Notes: generated from the sequence alone by a model not told the origin. Counted from the first letter of the stretch, positions 16,472 through 24,608 are shown. The stretch: DNA of 42,914 bases from an uncultured Bacilli bacterium (GCA_944371605.1 CALVXU010000006.1:1-42914); one strand, 5' to 3'. Numbers and translations are program-made.

Positions 16472-17197
16472 CTATTCAGCCCCCTTTTGAGAAAAAACTG
16501 CAGGTATAGTTAAGAATAGAATTTTTAAATCGAGCCAAAGGCTTCTTTTTTCTACATATCTTTTATCTAATTGAACTTGGCCTTCAAAGCCGATAGTACT
16601 ACGTCCTGAAATCTGCCATAAACAGGTGATACCTGGTTTGACTAATAGACGGACAGTTTGAGCTTCATCATATTGAGTGACTTCTCTAGGTAAAGCAGGG
16701 CGAGGTCCAACTAATGACATAGATCCTAAAAACACATTGAAAAGCTGAGGTATTTCATCTAATGAGGTTTTGCGCAAAAATCTACCTAATTTTGTGACTC
16801 GCGGATCGTCTTTCATTTTGAACAAGGGACCAGATGATTCATTTTTATCTAAAAGCTCAATAACTTTTACATCGGCATTCGGGACCATTGATCTAAATTT
16901 ATATATCTTAAATTTCTTTCCATTTTTGCCGACACGGGTCTGGATGAAGAACACAGGCCCACGATCAGAAATTTTGATAGCTAATGCGATGATCAGATAT
17001 AACCAACAAAAGCAAATGATGAATAGTGAAGATAAAAAAATATCAAAAAAACGTTTAAAAAAATCATAAACTGGTTTTTCTTTATATATGACTAAGCCTT
17101 TTAATTTAGGCATTTGGATAGTATGAGTATCGAAGAGCAATTTCATTCTCTGTTCATCAATGCTCAATTGCTCATCTTTGACATCGGTTTCTTTCAT
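16472..17197 (-). CDS. Undecaprenyl-phosphate sugar phosphotransferase (bacterial sugar transferase family)
   Basis: About 241 residues. This is the catalytic core of WcaJ/WbaP/EpsL-type enzymes that transfer a sugar-1-phosphate from a UDP-sugar to undecaprenyl phosphate, the first step of exopolysaccharide or glycan assembly. Visible are a membrane hairpin FFKRFFDIFLSSLFIICF, GPVFFIQTRVGKNGKKFKIYKFRSM, the DPRVTKLGRFLRKTSLDEIPQ catalytic block, then NVFLGSMSLVGPRPALP and PGITCLWQISGRS. It lacks the extra N-terminal membrane domain of WbaP. The ATG at 17197 is preferred over an upstream TTG at 17236, although GAGG is distant. No other polysaccharide gene is adjacent, so its product is unknown. 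Confidence 0.9.
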   Translation of the reverse strand: MKETDVKDEQLSIDEQRMKLLFDTHTIQMPKLKGLVIYKEKPVYDFFKRFFDIFLSSLFIICFCWLYLIIALAIKISDRGPVFFIQTRVGKNGKKFKIYKFRSMVPNADVKVIELLDKNESSGPLFKMKDDPRVTKLGRFLRKTSLDEIPQLFNVFLGSMSLVGPRPALPREVTQYDEAQTVRLLVKPGITCLWQISGRSTIGFEGQVQLDKRYVEKRSLWLDLKILFLTIPAVFSQKGAE

Positions 17198-17269
17198 ATT
17201 ATATTTCTGCCTCAAATACAATGTATTTTTTATCAAAAATTAATAAACTATTCAACTTAATTAAGATGA

Positions 17270-17484
17270 AATAAGCGCTTTTAAGACATACAATTTCACT
17301 AAAATAAACACATTGTACACATTTTTTTGATTGTTTTTTAAAGAATTTAATACCAATTTATAATAAACATATAAGATGGAAAATGATATATATTTCTAAT
17401 TATTGATAAATCAACTTAATGATGTCTATACTTTTATAATATTAATCATAGTAATGTTCTCGATTAAAAAATAATAAGCGCTTT
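17270..17484. repeat. Two copies of AATAAGCGCTTT in the intergenic region
   Basis: An identical 12-mer containing the palindrome AAGCGCTT occurs at 17270-17281 and 17473-17484, in a stretch of about 390 bases with no gene. The second copy reads AGCGCTTTCA and resembles half of a catabolite responsive element, but the left half does not match. They could be binding sites controlling the sugar transferase gene (minus) or the 47-aa gene (plus). Otherwise 17198-17498 is AT-rich and shows nothing I can name. Confidence 0.35.
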
Positions 17485-17498
17485 CATAATAATTATTC

Positions 17499-17527
17499 TT
17501 GAAATCTTTGTTCTTGTTAACTATACT
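17499..17527 (+). promoter_or_regulatory. Promoter of the 47-aa gene
   Basis: TTGAAA (17499-17504), 17-bp spacer, TATACT (17522-17527). Predicted start of transcription is near 17534, giving a leader of about 60 bases before the ATG. Confidence 0.7.
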
Positions 17528-17595
17528 TACTCTCCATTCTATTCGAGCCGATATGAGACGAGACGAATGGCACATCTATAAAGGAGGACTACAAG

Positions 17596-17739
17596 ATGAA
17601 AAACTTTTCGAATAAGGTTTTAGATTCTAAAAATCTTAACAACAAAAGAAAAGCCAAATCACAAGTCAAGGATTTATTCTTCCGTGGCTTGATCAATGGC
17701 TATATAGAAACCATCTTTAGCGGAAACGCTTTAGACTAA
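17596..17739 (+). CDS. 47-residue small protein, unknown function
   Basis: A short gene with every expected signal: promoter at 17499, AAAGGAGG eight bases before the ATG, 47 codons and a hairpin terminator starting six bases after the stop. The product is basic in the first half (SNKVLDSKNLNNKRKAKSQ) and amphipathic in the second (DLFFRGLINGYIETIFSGN), with no signal peptide or membrane segment. I do not recognise it. Its isolated transcription unit between the sugar transferase and the DUF2130 gene, with a long leader, suggests a regulated small protein rather than a leader peptide, since nothing follows on the same strand. Confidence 0.7.
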   Translation: MKNFSNKVLDSKNLNNKRKAKSQVKDLFFRGLINGYIETIFSGNALD

Positions 17740-17744
17740 CTATT

Positions 17745-17777
17745 AATATCAAATCTCATTATGAGGTTTGATATTTT
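17745..17777. terminator. Terminator of the 47-aa gene
   Basis: AATATCAAA pairs with TTTGATATT and CTCA with TGAG, giving about 14 bp including one T-G wobble around a small loop, followed by TTTT. It overlaps the stop codon of the convergent DUF2130 gene by two bases and may serve both directions. Confidence 0.75.
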
Positions 17778-19197
17778 AGTTTAAAGAAATATTTTTATTA
17801 TATGCTTTAGATATTTTTAAATCGAATTTCTCTAGTTTCTCTTGGATGATATCAATATATTTAGTTTGAATTTCACTGATAGCTTGGTCAGCTTTTGTTA
17901 CAGCATCACTGATTTCTTTATTGGCCTTGATGATATGTTCGTTTTGATTTTTAAGAACTTGGATTTTATCTTTTAAAGCATTTAGTGGCTTATCCAAATA
18001 TGTGATTTTAATACTGTCAAATGTTTGTTTTAGTTCTGTATAGGACTGATATTTTGCTTGCTCTTTTTGACTATCGAGAATCAGTTTAGAAAATCTAGTT
18101 GTAAGTGATACGATCATGTTTAAAAAAGTCATCATATAAGCAGGCCTAACAACATACATATCTGGATAGTCGCTAACTTTATAAATAGGAATATCATTGA
18201 CTTTATCTGCTTCTAAGTTTGAGACTAACACGGCATATCGACATTCTTTTTTCTTACGATTTTTATCAAGCTGAGGATAATAGTCTTTGTTAGTTTTTTT
18301 ATTCTTAGAGTCAGGGTTTTCATCTTTCATCTCTAAACAGATTGATGTCAATAAATCGGTGTGGTTCTCGTCAGAGAAAATATTAAAAATAAAGTCCGCT
18401 TTTGACCCTTTAGTTTCATCATCATTTTTTATCACGAGATTATCTTTGTTCCAAGTGCAGTTAAAAAAGCCATTCTGCATATAGTTTTTTACTTCACGAT
18501 CACACCATGTCTCTAAATCTTCACCGATGTTTTTGATGTTCAAAGATGATTTTAGACGCTCTAATGAAGATATTTTTTCGAGATATTCTTTTTCTTTTTC
18601 ATTAAAATTAGAGCTCAGTTTTTCTTTTAAGTCACTTAGCGCTTTATTTTTATCTGCATCTACTTCTGCTTGGAGCTGTCTCAATTCTAATTTATGTGCC
18701 TTTTCTTCTGCTTCATATTTTTGCGATAAAGAAGCGTTGTCATTTTTCAGTTGAATTATTTGCTTTTCATAATCATTTTTAAGAGTGGCTTTAAGCAGCT
18801 CAATATCTTTATTGTGATCTTGCTCGAATGATTTTATTTTGTTTTTTAGTTCATTTATTTCTAAATCTTTCCGATGGAGAGATTCTTTGTTTTCTGCTAA
18901 AGATTGATTTTTTTCTTTCTCGTATTTCAAAACGGTAGTATTACAATTCTCTTTGAGTTTAGTGCTTTCTTCTTGATACTTAAATTTTAGCTCTGCTTTT
19001 TGTTTTTCTAAAGCTTCATCAACTTTTTCTTGTATTCGCTTGTTCATTTCTTCTTTAACTTCGTCATTGATTAATTTGTTGATATAGGAAACATCAATTT
19101 TGGTTATCTTATCTAGTTCGATGATGTCACCTTGTTTTGCGTTCTCCGCTAATTCTAATATGTTTTTATCTTTTATGATCACGTTGATACTTGCCAT
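17776..19197 (-). CDS. DUF2130-family coiled-coil protein (RmuC-like nuclease fold)
   Basis: About 473 residues. Residues about 30-215 form a long, highly charged coiled coil. Residues about 220-355 match DUF2130: GEDLETWCDREVKNY, GSKADFIFNIF, ICLEMKDENPDSKNKKTNKDYYPQLDKNR, ECRYAVLVSNLE and YPDMYVVRPAYM. The FIF and EMKDE strands resemble the acidic and lysine positions of PD-(D/E)XK-type proteins such as RmuC, so a DNA-processing role is plausible but unproven. A short coiled coil ends the protein. The ATG at 19197 is preferred over one 45 bases upstream because GGGAGGAG lies six bases before it. It stands alone, next to remnant genes, and its upstream region holds a small hairpin (19264-19283). 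Confidence 0.85.
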   Translation of the reverse strand: MASINVIIKDKNILELAENAKQGDIIELDKITKIDVSYINKLINDEVKEEMNKRIQEKVDEALEKQKAELKFKYQEESTKLKENCNTTVLKYEKEKNQSLAENKESLHRKDLEINELKNKIKSFEQDHNKDIELLKATLKNDYEKQIIQLKNDNASLSQKYEAEEKAHKLELRQLQAEVDADKNKALSDLKEKLSSNFNEKEKEYLEKISSLERLKSSLNIKNIGEDLETWCDREVKNYMQNGFFNCTWNKDNLVIKNDDETKGSKADFIFNIFSDENHTDLLTSICLEMKDENPDSKNKKTNKDYYPQLDKNRKKKECRYAVLVSNLEADKVNDIPIYKVSDYPDMYVVRPAYMMTFLNMIVSLTTRFSKLILDSQKEQAKYQSYTELKQTFDSIKITYLDKPLNALKDKIQVLKNQNEHIIKANKEISDAVTKADQAISEIQTKYIDIIQEKLEKFDLKISKAYNKNISLN

Positions 19198-19567
19198 TAT
19201 CTTCTCCTCCCTTTTTAATAATTTTATCTTTTTATATTTCATTTGAAAATTTAAAAATAACTTATGTCCTATTTTTTGGACATCTTACTATGTTTTTTCT
19301 TTTGCCAAAATAATCAGATATAGAAAATTGTGCTGGATTTATTTTTATACATATCAAATGTTAGTGATAAGTTAGATATTTATCAGTTCGAATATTTGAA
19401 AAATAAATGCTGTTTTTAAAGTATTAAAGCATCTTAAATTAAAACGTTGAATTATCTAAAGTAAAATTGAATTCTTAATCTTTTAAGACGATAGAAAAAA
19501 TCGAAATGAGCTTAATAACAGTTTTATCTATCACTATGCTAAATACATCAAATTCAGTTATTGCAAC
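19198..19567. other. Intergenic region upstream of the DUF2130 gene
   Basis: About 370 AT-rich bases. The only structure I see is ATGTCC and GGACAT with an 8-base spacer (19264-19283), about 65 bases upstream of the DUF2130 start, possibly a leader hairpin or operator. No open frame with a ribosome binding site was found. Confidence 0.3.
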
Positions 19568-19906
19568 TTATCTATTATCTAAATATGAAATAAGATGCTC
19601 AACTTCGTCAACATTAAAATAACTATTTAGTTGATCACTATAACAATCGATTAAAGCAATGTCTTCATATATAGATTTTCTATATTCTGAAATTGCTTTG
19701 TGTAAAACTGAGGATGGTTAAGTTTTAGATCACTCGCTAAAGAAATCATTTCTTCAATCCGATATATCTAAGCTTTTTGATATTGCTAGCAAGGCATTAC
19801 CAGAGCAGTCTAAAATATCCGCTTTTTCGGATGCGATATCGGTTAAAGTGGTGTTTGAAATCTTGTTTTTACGAAACAGCGTATAAATTGCCACTTTTTT
19901 ATTAGC
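19568..19906 (-). pseudogene. Frameshifted remnant of a small XRE-like helix-turn-helix protein
   Basis: Three consecutive reading frames on the minus strand can be joined into one protein-like sequence. The first part, KISNTTLTDIASEKADILDCSGNALLAISKSLDIS, has the look of short HTH proteins found in toxin-antitoxin or phage-defence operons. It ends at a TGA at 19754-19756. The continuation EEMISLASDLKLNHPQFY is in the next frame, and the last part DCYSDQLNSYFNVDEVEHLISYLDN in another, stopping at 19568. Two frameshifts are therefore needed. No start with a ribosome binding site; a GTG at 19894 is possible. Likely decayed accessory gene. Confidence 0.5.
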
Positions 19907-20048
19907 TCACAAATCTAAAAAAACATGCTAGAACTATATCGGAAACGAAAATAATATCAACTGCTAAATAAATCAGTACTATAATCATTGCTATTGCTTT
20001 TGAGAATACTCGAGATAAGAATGTAAAAAGTTCTATAACCTTAATCAT
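19902..20048 (-). CDS. 48-residue hydrophobic peptide
   Basis: ATG at 20048 has GGAG five bases upstream. The product is 48 residues with one long hydrophobic stretch (AIAMIIVLIYLAVDIIFV) after an amphipathic basic N-terminus and ends in a short tail with Arg. I do not recognise it. It runs straight into the frameshifted HTH remnant (the stop overlaps its first codons), so it may be part of the same decayed unit, or a small toxin-like membrane peptide whose partner was the HTH protein. Both readings are speculative. Confidence 0.4.
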   Translation of the reverse strand: MIKVIELFTFLSRVFSKAIAMIIVLIYLAVDIIFVSDIVLACFFRFVS

Positions 20049-20441
20049 CTAATCTCCTATCAAAGCCTTTAGAACTTCAAAAGGCGTGTAATTTGGTTGA
20101 ATCCTCATTTTAAAAGAAACGAGAACTTATCTAGTTAAACCAATATTTAAAGTCTTATCTGTTAGAACCAATTTTTGTTTGATATATAAACGCATAAATT
20201 TAAAAATCATTTGATTATTATGATAAATATCTATAAGTATTGTACAATTAGATTATTGTAGTATTTATTTTAGAATCTACAAAAAAAGATGAGTGATTCT
20301 GATAGAAGATTAATCTTTAAATACTGAAGATATGAATGATAAAAAAAATCACCATTGATATCATCAAAACATTTAATGCTGAAAAAAGTTTTTATTATAT
20401 TATTAGCATAATGATAAAATTATGCACGTTAGGTAAATGAT
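20049..20441. other. Intergenic region upstream of rqcH
   Basis: About 390 AT-rich bases with no open frame that has a ribosome binding site, no clear hairpin with a T-run and no repeat that I can see. AT-rich stretches near 20400 could contain the rqcH promoter, but I cannot place it with confidence. Confidence 0.3.
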
Positions 20442-22046
20442 ATGGCATTTGATAACTTGAGCTTAAAAATTATCACAGATGAATTAAAGACACAGCTAGA
20501 TGGTGCTACTTTTGGCAAACCATTATCGATAACTCCAACAGATTTTGCTTTTCCTTATTCGTTTGATAATGCTGATGGCACTTTTAGGCACGGGACGTTT
20601 ATTTTTTCACTCAATTCGACAAGCCCTTTCATCACTTATTCATTTGATAGATATGAGAAATTAGACAATAATACACCGTTTTTTAATTCTTTAAAGAAAT
20701 TGATTTATGCAAAGGTCAAACGCATCGAGAAATTAGCCGGTGAAAGAATTGTCACGATAAGTTTTGATAGCAATCATAATGATTTGAGTGAAACTAATGT
20801 TGGATATGATCTCATCATCGAATTGTTTCCAAACCATCCTAATGCTTATTTAATCGCGTATCCTTATGGAAAAATCATCTCTTTGTATAAAGAGAAAACT
20901 AATTTAGAAAAAGGTATTTTTCTAACTAGAAATGCCTCATATACTTATCCACCAAGCCGTCAGATAGATTTGAGCAAAATTAATGATGTTGAAGATGTAA
21001 AACCATTCTTCTCAAATGCTTGTTATAAGCGTTTAGTGGAAAACGCCAAAACACAACCTCTTTGTGAAATACTAGATGCGATGCTATCATCACATGAATT
21101 ATATCTGAGCGGTAAAGATATTTTACCTTATAACTTTGCTGATAGCACTCTAAAGAAGATCAAGCCGAGTGAGATATATTCTCAACTGGTCTCTGATCAA
21201 AAAAAGCTGGCTAAATTAGACAAAGTTAAAGAACTGATCACTCTCATTGAAAAGAGCATTAAGGTGGTTAGAAAAAAACAGAAAAATCTTCAGAAAGATT
21301 TAGAAACCGCTAAAGACCATCTGAAATTTTTAGAATATGGTCAAATGATCTATCTCTATCAAGCTGAAATCAAAAAAGGAGATAAAGTTCTCAATCGAGA
21401 TGGATATAGTATTCCATTAAATCCTTTGTTCAATGCTGCTCAAAATGCCAATTCATATTTTAAAAAATATCAAAAAGCTAAGTCAGCCATTGAAATACTA
21501 TCTTCTTTGATAATAAAAGCGCGTGATGAAGCTACGTATTTAGATAAAAAATTGATGGAGATAAAAGATGGCTCTCCACGTGATTTGCTAGAGTTGAAGA
21601 GCGAGCTATTACATGAAGGATATATTAAAGAGAAACAGGGAAGACACACTATTAAAGAAGTTAGTAAGAGAAGAACATATGACCCTCATTATCTTGTTTT
21701 GACTAATGGCAAAATTGGGTTTGGTATGAATGGATTGCAGAATGAAGATTTGACCTTTAAGATAGCTAAGAAAGATGACATTTTTATTCATGTCAAAGAT
21801 TATCCAGGAAGCCATATTGTAGTACTGGATGGTAAAGAAGATGAAGAAGTTCTTCATATCGCTTATGAACTGGCGCTTTATCTTTCACATTTAGACAGTG
21901 GAACCGTGATGATAGCTAGAAAAAAAGATGTGAAGAAAAATCCTGAAAAAATCGGATTAGTAAATATTTTAAAATATGAAACAAAAGAGATAAAATATAT
22001 ACGTTCTTCTTCAATTTCTTTGTTCCAAAAGGCGTTAAAGGGCTAA
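20442..22046 (+). CDS. rqcH: RqcH / NFACT-family ribosome quality control protein
   Basis: Binds the peptidyl-tRNA on the obstructed 50S subunit and recruits tRNA-Ala to add C-terminal alanine tails for degradation. 534 residues: NFACT-N (about 1-180, MAFDNLSLKIITDEL), a helical and coiled-coil middle (about 240-400, LDKVKELITLIEKSIKVVRKK) and the NFACT-R domain (YLVLTNGKIGFGMNGLQNEDLTFKIAKKDDIFIHVKDYPGSHIV). The sequence is divergent: the conserved Asp-Arg pair needed for tailing reads Glu101-Arg102 (GERIV), and the preceding MLRKHL-like block is FNSLKKLI. No strong ribosome binding site. tRNA-Thr follows. Older annotations call this fibronectin-binding protein FbpA. Confidence 0.9.
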   Translation: MAFDNLSLKIITDELKTQLDGATFGKPLSITPTDFAFPYSFDNADGTFRHGTFIFSLNSTSPFITYSFDRYEKLDNNTPFFNSLKKLIYAKVKRIEKLAGERIVTISFDSNHNDLSETNVGYDLIIELFPNHPNAYLIAYPYGKIISLYKEKTNLEKGIFLTRNASYTYPPSRQIDLSKINDVEDVKPFFSNACYKRLVENAKTQPLCEILDAMLSSHELYLSGKDILPYNFADSTLKKIKPSEIYSQLVSDQKKLAKLDKVKELITLIEKSIKVVRKKQKNLQKDLETAKDHLKFLEYGQMIYLYQAEIKKGDKVLNRDGYSIPLNPLFNAAQNANSYFKKYQKAKSAIEILSSLIIKARDEATYLDKKLMEIKDGSPRDLLELKSELLHEGYIKEKQGRHTIKEVSKRRTYDPHYLVLTNGKIGFGMNGLQNEDLTFKIAKKDDIFIHVKDYPGSHIVVLDGKEDEEVLHIAYELALYLSHLDSGTVMIARKKDVKKNPEKIGLVNILKYETKEIKYIRSSSISLFQKALKG

Positions 22047-22081
22047 AAAATAAAAAAGTTGATTAAGAAACTATTGTTTTA

Positions 22082-22110
22082 TTGACAATATATTATTAAT
22101 TAGCTATATT
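22082..22110 (+). promoter_or_regulatory. tRNA-Thr promoter
   Basis: Perfect TTGACA (22082-22087), 17-bp spacer, TATATT (22105-22110), 16 bases before the tRNA 5' end. Confidence 0.8.
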
Positions 22111-22126
22111 ATTTAACGCTGTCTAA

Positions 22127-22200
22127 GCCCTGTTAGTTAAGTGGTATAACGGGTCCATGGTAAGGACCAATCGCTAGTTCGATTCTGGCACGGGGCACCA
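22127..22200 (+). tRNA. tRNA-Thr (anticodon GGU)
   Basis: Cloverleaf with acceptor GCCCTGT / ACGGGGC, anticodon stem GGTCC / GGACC, loop ATGGTAA placing GGU at 34-36, T-arm GCTAG-TTCGATT-CTGGC. CCA is encoded, unlike in the two other tRNAs of this window. Confidence 0.96.
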
Positions 22201-22247
22201 TTTTTATTATAAATTAGTTTTGTTTATTATGATCGGAGGGAAAGTTG

Positions 22248-23120
22248 ATGAGCTCGACCGAAGTTAAAAAAGAAAATACCAAATTGAAAGTAAAAGCTAC
22301 TGCTGCTTGGGAATGGTTTAAAAGCGCTGCATGGCTTCAAGTTTTATTGATTGTCGGTTTAGTCGTTGGTATCGTTGTTTCTATCCCTTATATCGTTCAA
22401 GGTATCACTGACTTGGTCAACAGAAACACTTCTCATTTTTATGAGTCTAAAGAAATCACCTTCGATGATTTCCAAAGGATGATTGATGGTGAAGATCCAT
22501 CTAGAGCTGATGGCGTTGTCGGCACTGGTATGAAAGATACTGATCCAAACTTACCAGATGAATACAAAGATTTAGTTTCTGAAGATTTGGAAGGCTTTGT
22601 CGTCATGTTTGTGAAAGCTAACTGCGATAATTGCTCTTCTATTCAAAGCTATCTCGAAACTTGGTTCAATCAATTCAATAATGAAGATGGCATCAATAAT
22701 AGATTGCGTTTGTTCACCATCGATGTCAGCTTTGTTCCAGATGACAGTTCTAAATCTACTGAAGCTGAAGGTTCTGCTAACAATTATGAAAATGAGAACA
22801 TCACTCTTGAACAACAAAATGAGATGATGAGTTATATGAAAGATACTTATCTCAATCAAGATGACGCTCATCGCGTTTCTGAAGTCACTGAATCAACTTT
22901 CGAAATGGATTTGACTTCTCCTTCTGGCTCTGGAACTATCCCTACTCCGACTTTTGTTCTTTATACAAAAAACAAAGACGAGGAAAAGTATGATATCGCT
23001 AATCCTACTAAAGTCATCTGTGGTGCTATCGGTGACCTTAACTATACCAGTCAAGCTGATATGAATTCACAGATGTTAGATGTCTTTGATTTCGTCGTTT
23101 ATTCTGAAAGAGCTAACTAA
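22248..23120 (+). CDS. Membrane-anchored thioredoxin-like protein
   Basis: 290 residues. One transmembrane helix (about 30-52, WLQVLLIVGLVVGIVVSIPYIV) anchors an extracytoplasmic domain. From about residue 118 it has thioredoxin features: strand LEGFVVMFVKANCDNCSSIQSYL with a Cys-Asp-Asn-Cys pair at the helix start, a second strand RLFTIDVSFVP, a cis-Pro region IPTPTFVLYTK and a closing VICGAIGD. Such proteins handle disulfides or redox repair of surface proteins. A loop of about 75 residues between the second strand and the cis-Pro is longer than usual. GGAGGG precedes the ATG at 22248; a TTG three bases upstream is less likely. Monocistronic. Confidence 0.75.
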   Translation: MSSTEVKKENTKLKVKATAAWEWFKSAAWLQVLLIVGLVVGIVVSIPYIVQGITDLVNRNTSHFYESKEITFDDFQRMIDGEDPSRADGVVGTGMKDTDPNLPDEYKDLVSEDLEGFVVMFVKANCDNCSSIQSYLETWFNQFNNEDGINNRLRLFTIDVSFVPDDSSKSTEAEGSANNYENENITLEQQNEMMSYMKDTYLNQDDAHRVSEVTESTFEMDLTSPSGSGTIPTPTFVLYTKNKDEEKYDIANPTKVICGAIGDLNYTSQADMNSQMLDVFDFVVYSERAN

Positions 23121-23142
23121 AAATAAAAATTGATAAAAAAAT

Positions 23143-23177
23143 AGCTATATATCTCCCTAGAGACGTATAGCTTTTTT
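23143..23177. terminator. Bidirectional terminator between the thioredoxin-like gene and coaD
   Basis: AGCTATA pairs with TATAGCT and TCTC with GAGA across a 2x2 internal loop, with loop CCTA. A-runs precede and T-runs follow, so it can act on both convergent genes. Confidence 0.75.
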
Positions 23178-23200
23178 AGTCTTGTTTGATCTTATTGTTG

Positions 23201-23692
23201 TTACTTTCTTTTTTCTATTTTTTCTTGCATCGCTTTTAAAACGACTGGTGGAACTAGTGAATCGATTCTTTGTCCCTGTAAAAATATCTCTTTGATATTA
23301 GTGGAAGAGACGAAAGCCTGCTCTCTGTGAGCCATGAAATAGACCATATCGATATCTGGCGCCAAATATTCGTTCACTTCATGCATTTGATATTCCGCCT
23401 CATAGTCAGTGACAGCTCTTAAGCCACGTATCAAGGCTTGCGCGTGGAGCTCACGAGCTTTGATGACTACTAGCCCTTCTGTTGACGTCACCTCGACATT
23501 ATCGATATCTTTAAGAGCTTCTTTCACTAGATTAACCCGTTCGTTTAAATCAAAGAAATATGTATTTCTTTTAGCACTGTTTTCTGCTACAAGTACAATC
23601 ACTTTATCAAAGATTTTTCTCGCTCTTTTGATCACATCGATGTGACCGATTGTGATCGGGTCAAAGGAGCCTGGATAACATGCTATCTTCAT
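23201..23692 (-). CDS. coaD: Phosphopantetheine adenylyltransferase
   Basis: Fourth step of coenzyme A synthesis: 4'-phosphopantetheine plus ATP gives dephospho-CoA. 163 residues, the normal length. Nucleotidyltransferase signature YPGSFDPITIGHIDVIKRA with the GH of the T/HxGH motif, ALIRGLRAVTDYEAEYQM in the middle, and the C-terminal VSSTNIKEIF matching the ISSTxIR block. The ATG at 23692 overlaps the rsmD stop (ATGA) and has GGAGG five bases before it, so it is preferred over one 12 bases upstream. Last gene of ylbF-rsmD-coaD. Confidence 0.97.
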   Translation of the reverse strand: MKIACYPGSFDPITIGHIDVIKRARKIFDKVIVLVAENSAKRNTYFFDLNERVNLVKEALKDIDNVEVTSTEGLVVIKARELHAQALIRGLRAVTDYEAEYQMHEVNEYLAPDIDMVYFMAHREQAFVSSTNIKEIFLQGQRIDSLVPPVVLKAMQEKIEKRK

Positions 23693-24234
23693 ATGTTCCT
23701 CCATGTGTATAAACCGACATATTTTTCGCCATAGCGATAATCTTTTAAGCTGAAATTAGGTATTTCGATATTTTTATTATCCTGTTCAGACACGATTATG
23801 CAATCGGTGTTTAGAAGCTTAAAAGAGGCTAGGTACGCTATTATCTTTTGATTGATGTCATAGCGATAAGGTGGATCTAAAAAAATCAAATCGAATTTCA
23901 AATCATGCTGTTTTTTTAAAAACAAACGATAGTCTGTACATAATACTTCATACTTGCTTTCATCTGATTCGATTGATGTAACATTTTCTTTTAATGTTTT
24001 AAATGTTTTTACATTTTTATCTATGAAATAAACCTTTTTAGCTCCCCTTGATAAAGCTTCGATTCCTAAAGAACCACTGCCAGCAAAAAGATCTAGACAG
24101 ACGCTGTTAATAGGCTTGTCCTTGATCGCTGAAAACAAAGCCTGTTTGACTTTGTCCATCGTCGGTCTTGTCGCTTTGCTATCTGGTACTTTTAAGAAGC
24201 GTCCTTTATATTTTCCAGCGATAATTCTGATCAT
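23689..24234 (-). CDS. rsmD: 16S rRNA (guanine966-N2)-methyltransferase
   Basis: SAM-dependent methylation of G966 in helix 31 of 16S rRNA. 181 residues with RIIAGKYKGRFLKVP at the start, TRPTMDKVKQALFSAI, the SAM motif CLDLFAGSGSLGIEALSRGA and the catalytic-type FLDPPYR. Overlaps both its neighbours by four bases (ATGA on each side), so the three-gene operon is tightly coupled. The pairing with coaD is conserved in Firmicutes. Confidence 0.96.
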   Translation of the reverse strand: MIRIIAGKYKGRFLKVPDSKATRPTMDKVKQALFSAIKDKPINSVCLDLFAGSGSLGIEALSRGAKKVYFIDKNVKTFKTLKENVTSIESDESKYEVLCTDYRLFLKKQHDLKFDLIFLDPPYRYDINQKIIAYLASFKLLNTDCIIVSEQDNKNIEIPNFSLKDYRYGEKYVGLYTWRNI

Positions 24235-24551
24235 TTTATTTTTAATAATATCCCTTCTTCAATGATTTTTAAGATGTTTTTAACCTCTTGGTATTGCTTT
24301 AAATACTCTTTTACTAATGGATGATTTCTCAATTCATCATCTAATTTTTTGGCTTTTATCAGCAATGATTTATTGTCATCTTTAGCATCATTAGCTAGCT
24401 GATAGCATTCGTCTCTTTCTTTAGCTAAAGCATTGAGTGTTTTATTGTCATCAATCTCTTTCGATAATCTCTTTAGCTTCAAATAACTATCTGAAGATTT
24501 TATCTCTTCGATAAAATCCAGTTCTTCTAAATAAAACTCGCTTGAATCCAT
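24231..24551 (-). CDS. ylbF: YlbF/YmcA-family regulator
   Basis: 106 residues, entirely helical and charged, in the place where ylbF precedes rsmD and coaD in Bacilli. Members (RicA, RicF) act in a complex with RicT that influences mRNA processing by RNase Y and, in B. subtilis, biofilm, competence and sporulation. Visible are KLKRLSKEIDDNKTLNALAKER and the C-terminal HPLVKEYLKQYQEVKNIL, typical of the family. The Cys residues that bind Fe-S clusters in the Ric complex are almost absent here (one Cys). The transcript may be leaderless: TATAAT ends six bases before the ATG. Confidence 0.8.
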   Translation of the reverse strand: MDSSEFYLEELDFIEEIKSSDSYLKLKRLSKEIDDNKTLNALAKERDECYQLANDAKDDNKSLLIKAKKLDDELRNHPLVKEYLKQYQEVKNILKIIEEGILLKIK

Positions 24552-24608
24552 ACTTTAATTATAACATCTTTGCTGCTATTTTTTGGTGAAAGTGATACAA
24601 TTAAAACT
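24552..24608. promoter_or_regulatory. Divergent promoter region of ylbF and def, both apparently leaderless
   Basis: On the minus strand TATAAT (24558-24563) is followed by TAAAGT and then the ylbF ATG. On the plus strand TACAAT (24596-24601) is followed by TAAAACT and then the def ATG. In both cases the expected transcription start coincides with or is next to the first base of the start codon, and neither gene has a Shine-Dalgarno sequence. The -35 elements are weak. Confidence 0.6.

Noticed and set aside
17473..17490. Possible catabolite responsive element
   Set aside because: Only the right half (AGCGCTTTCA) matches the consensus; the left half differs at three of four positions, so it is reported only as a repeat.
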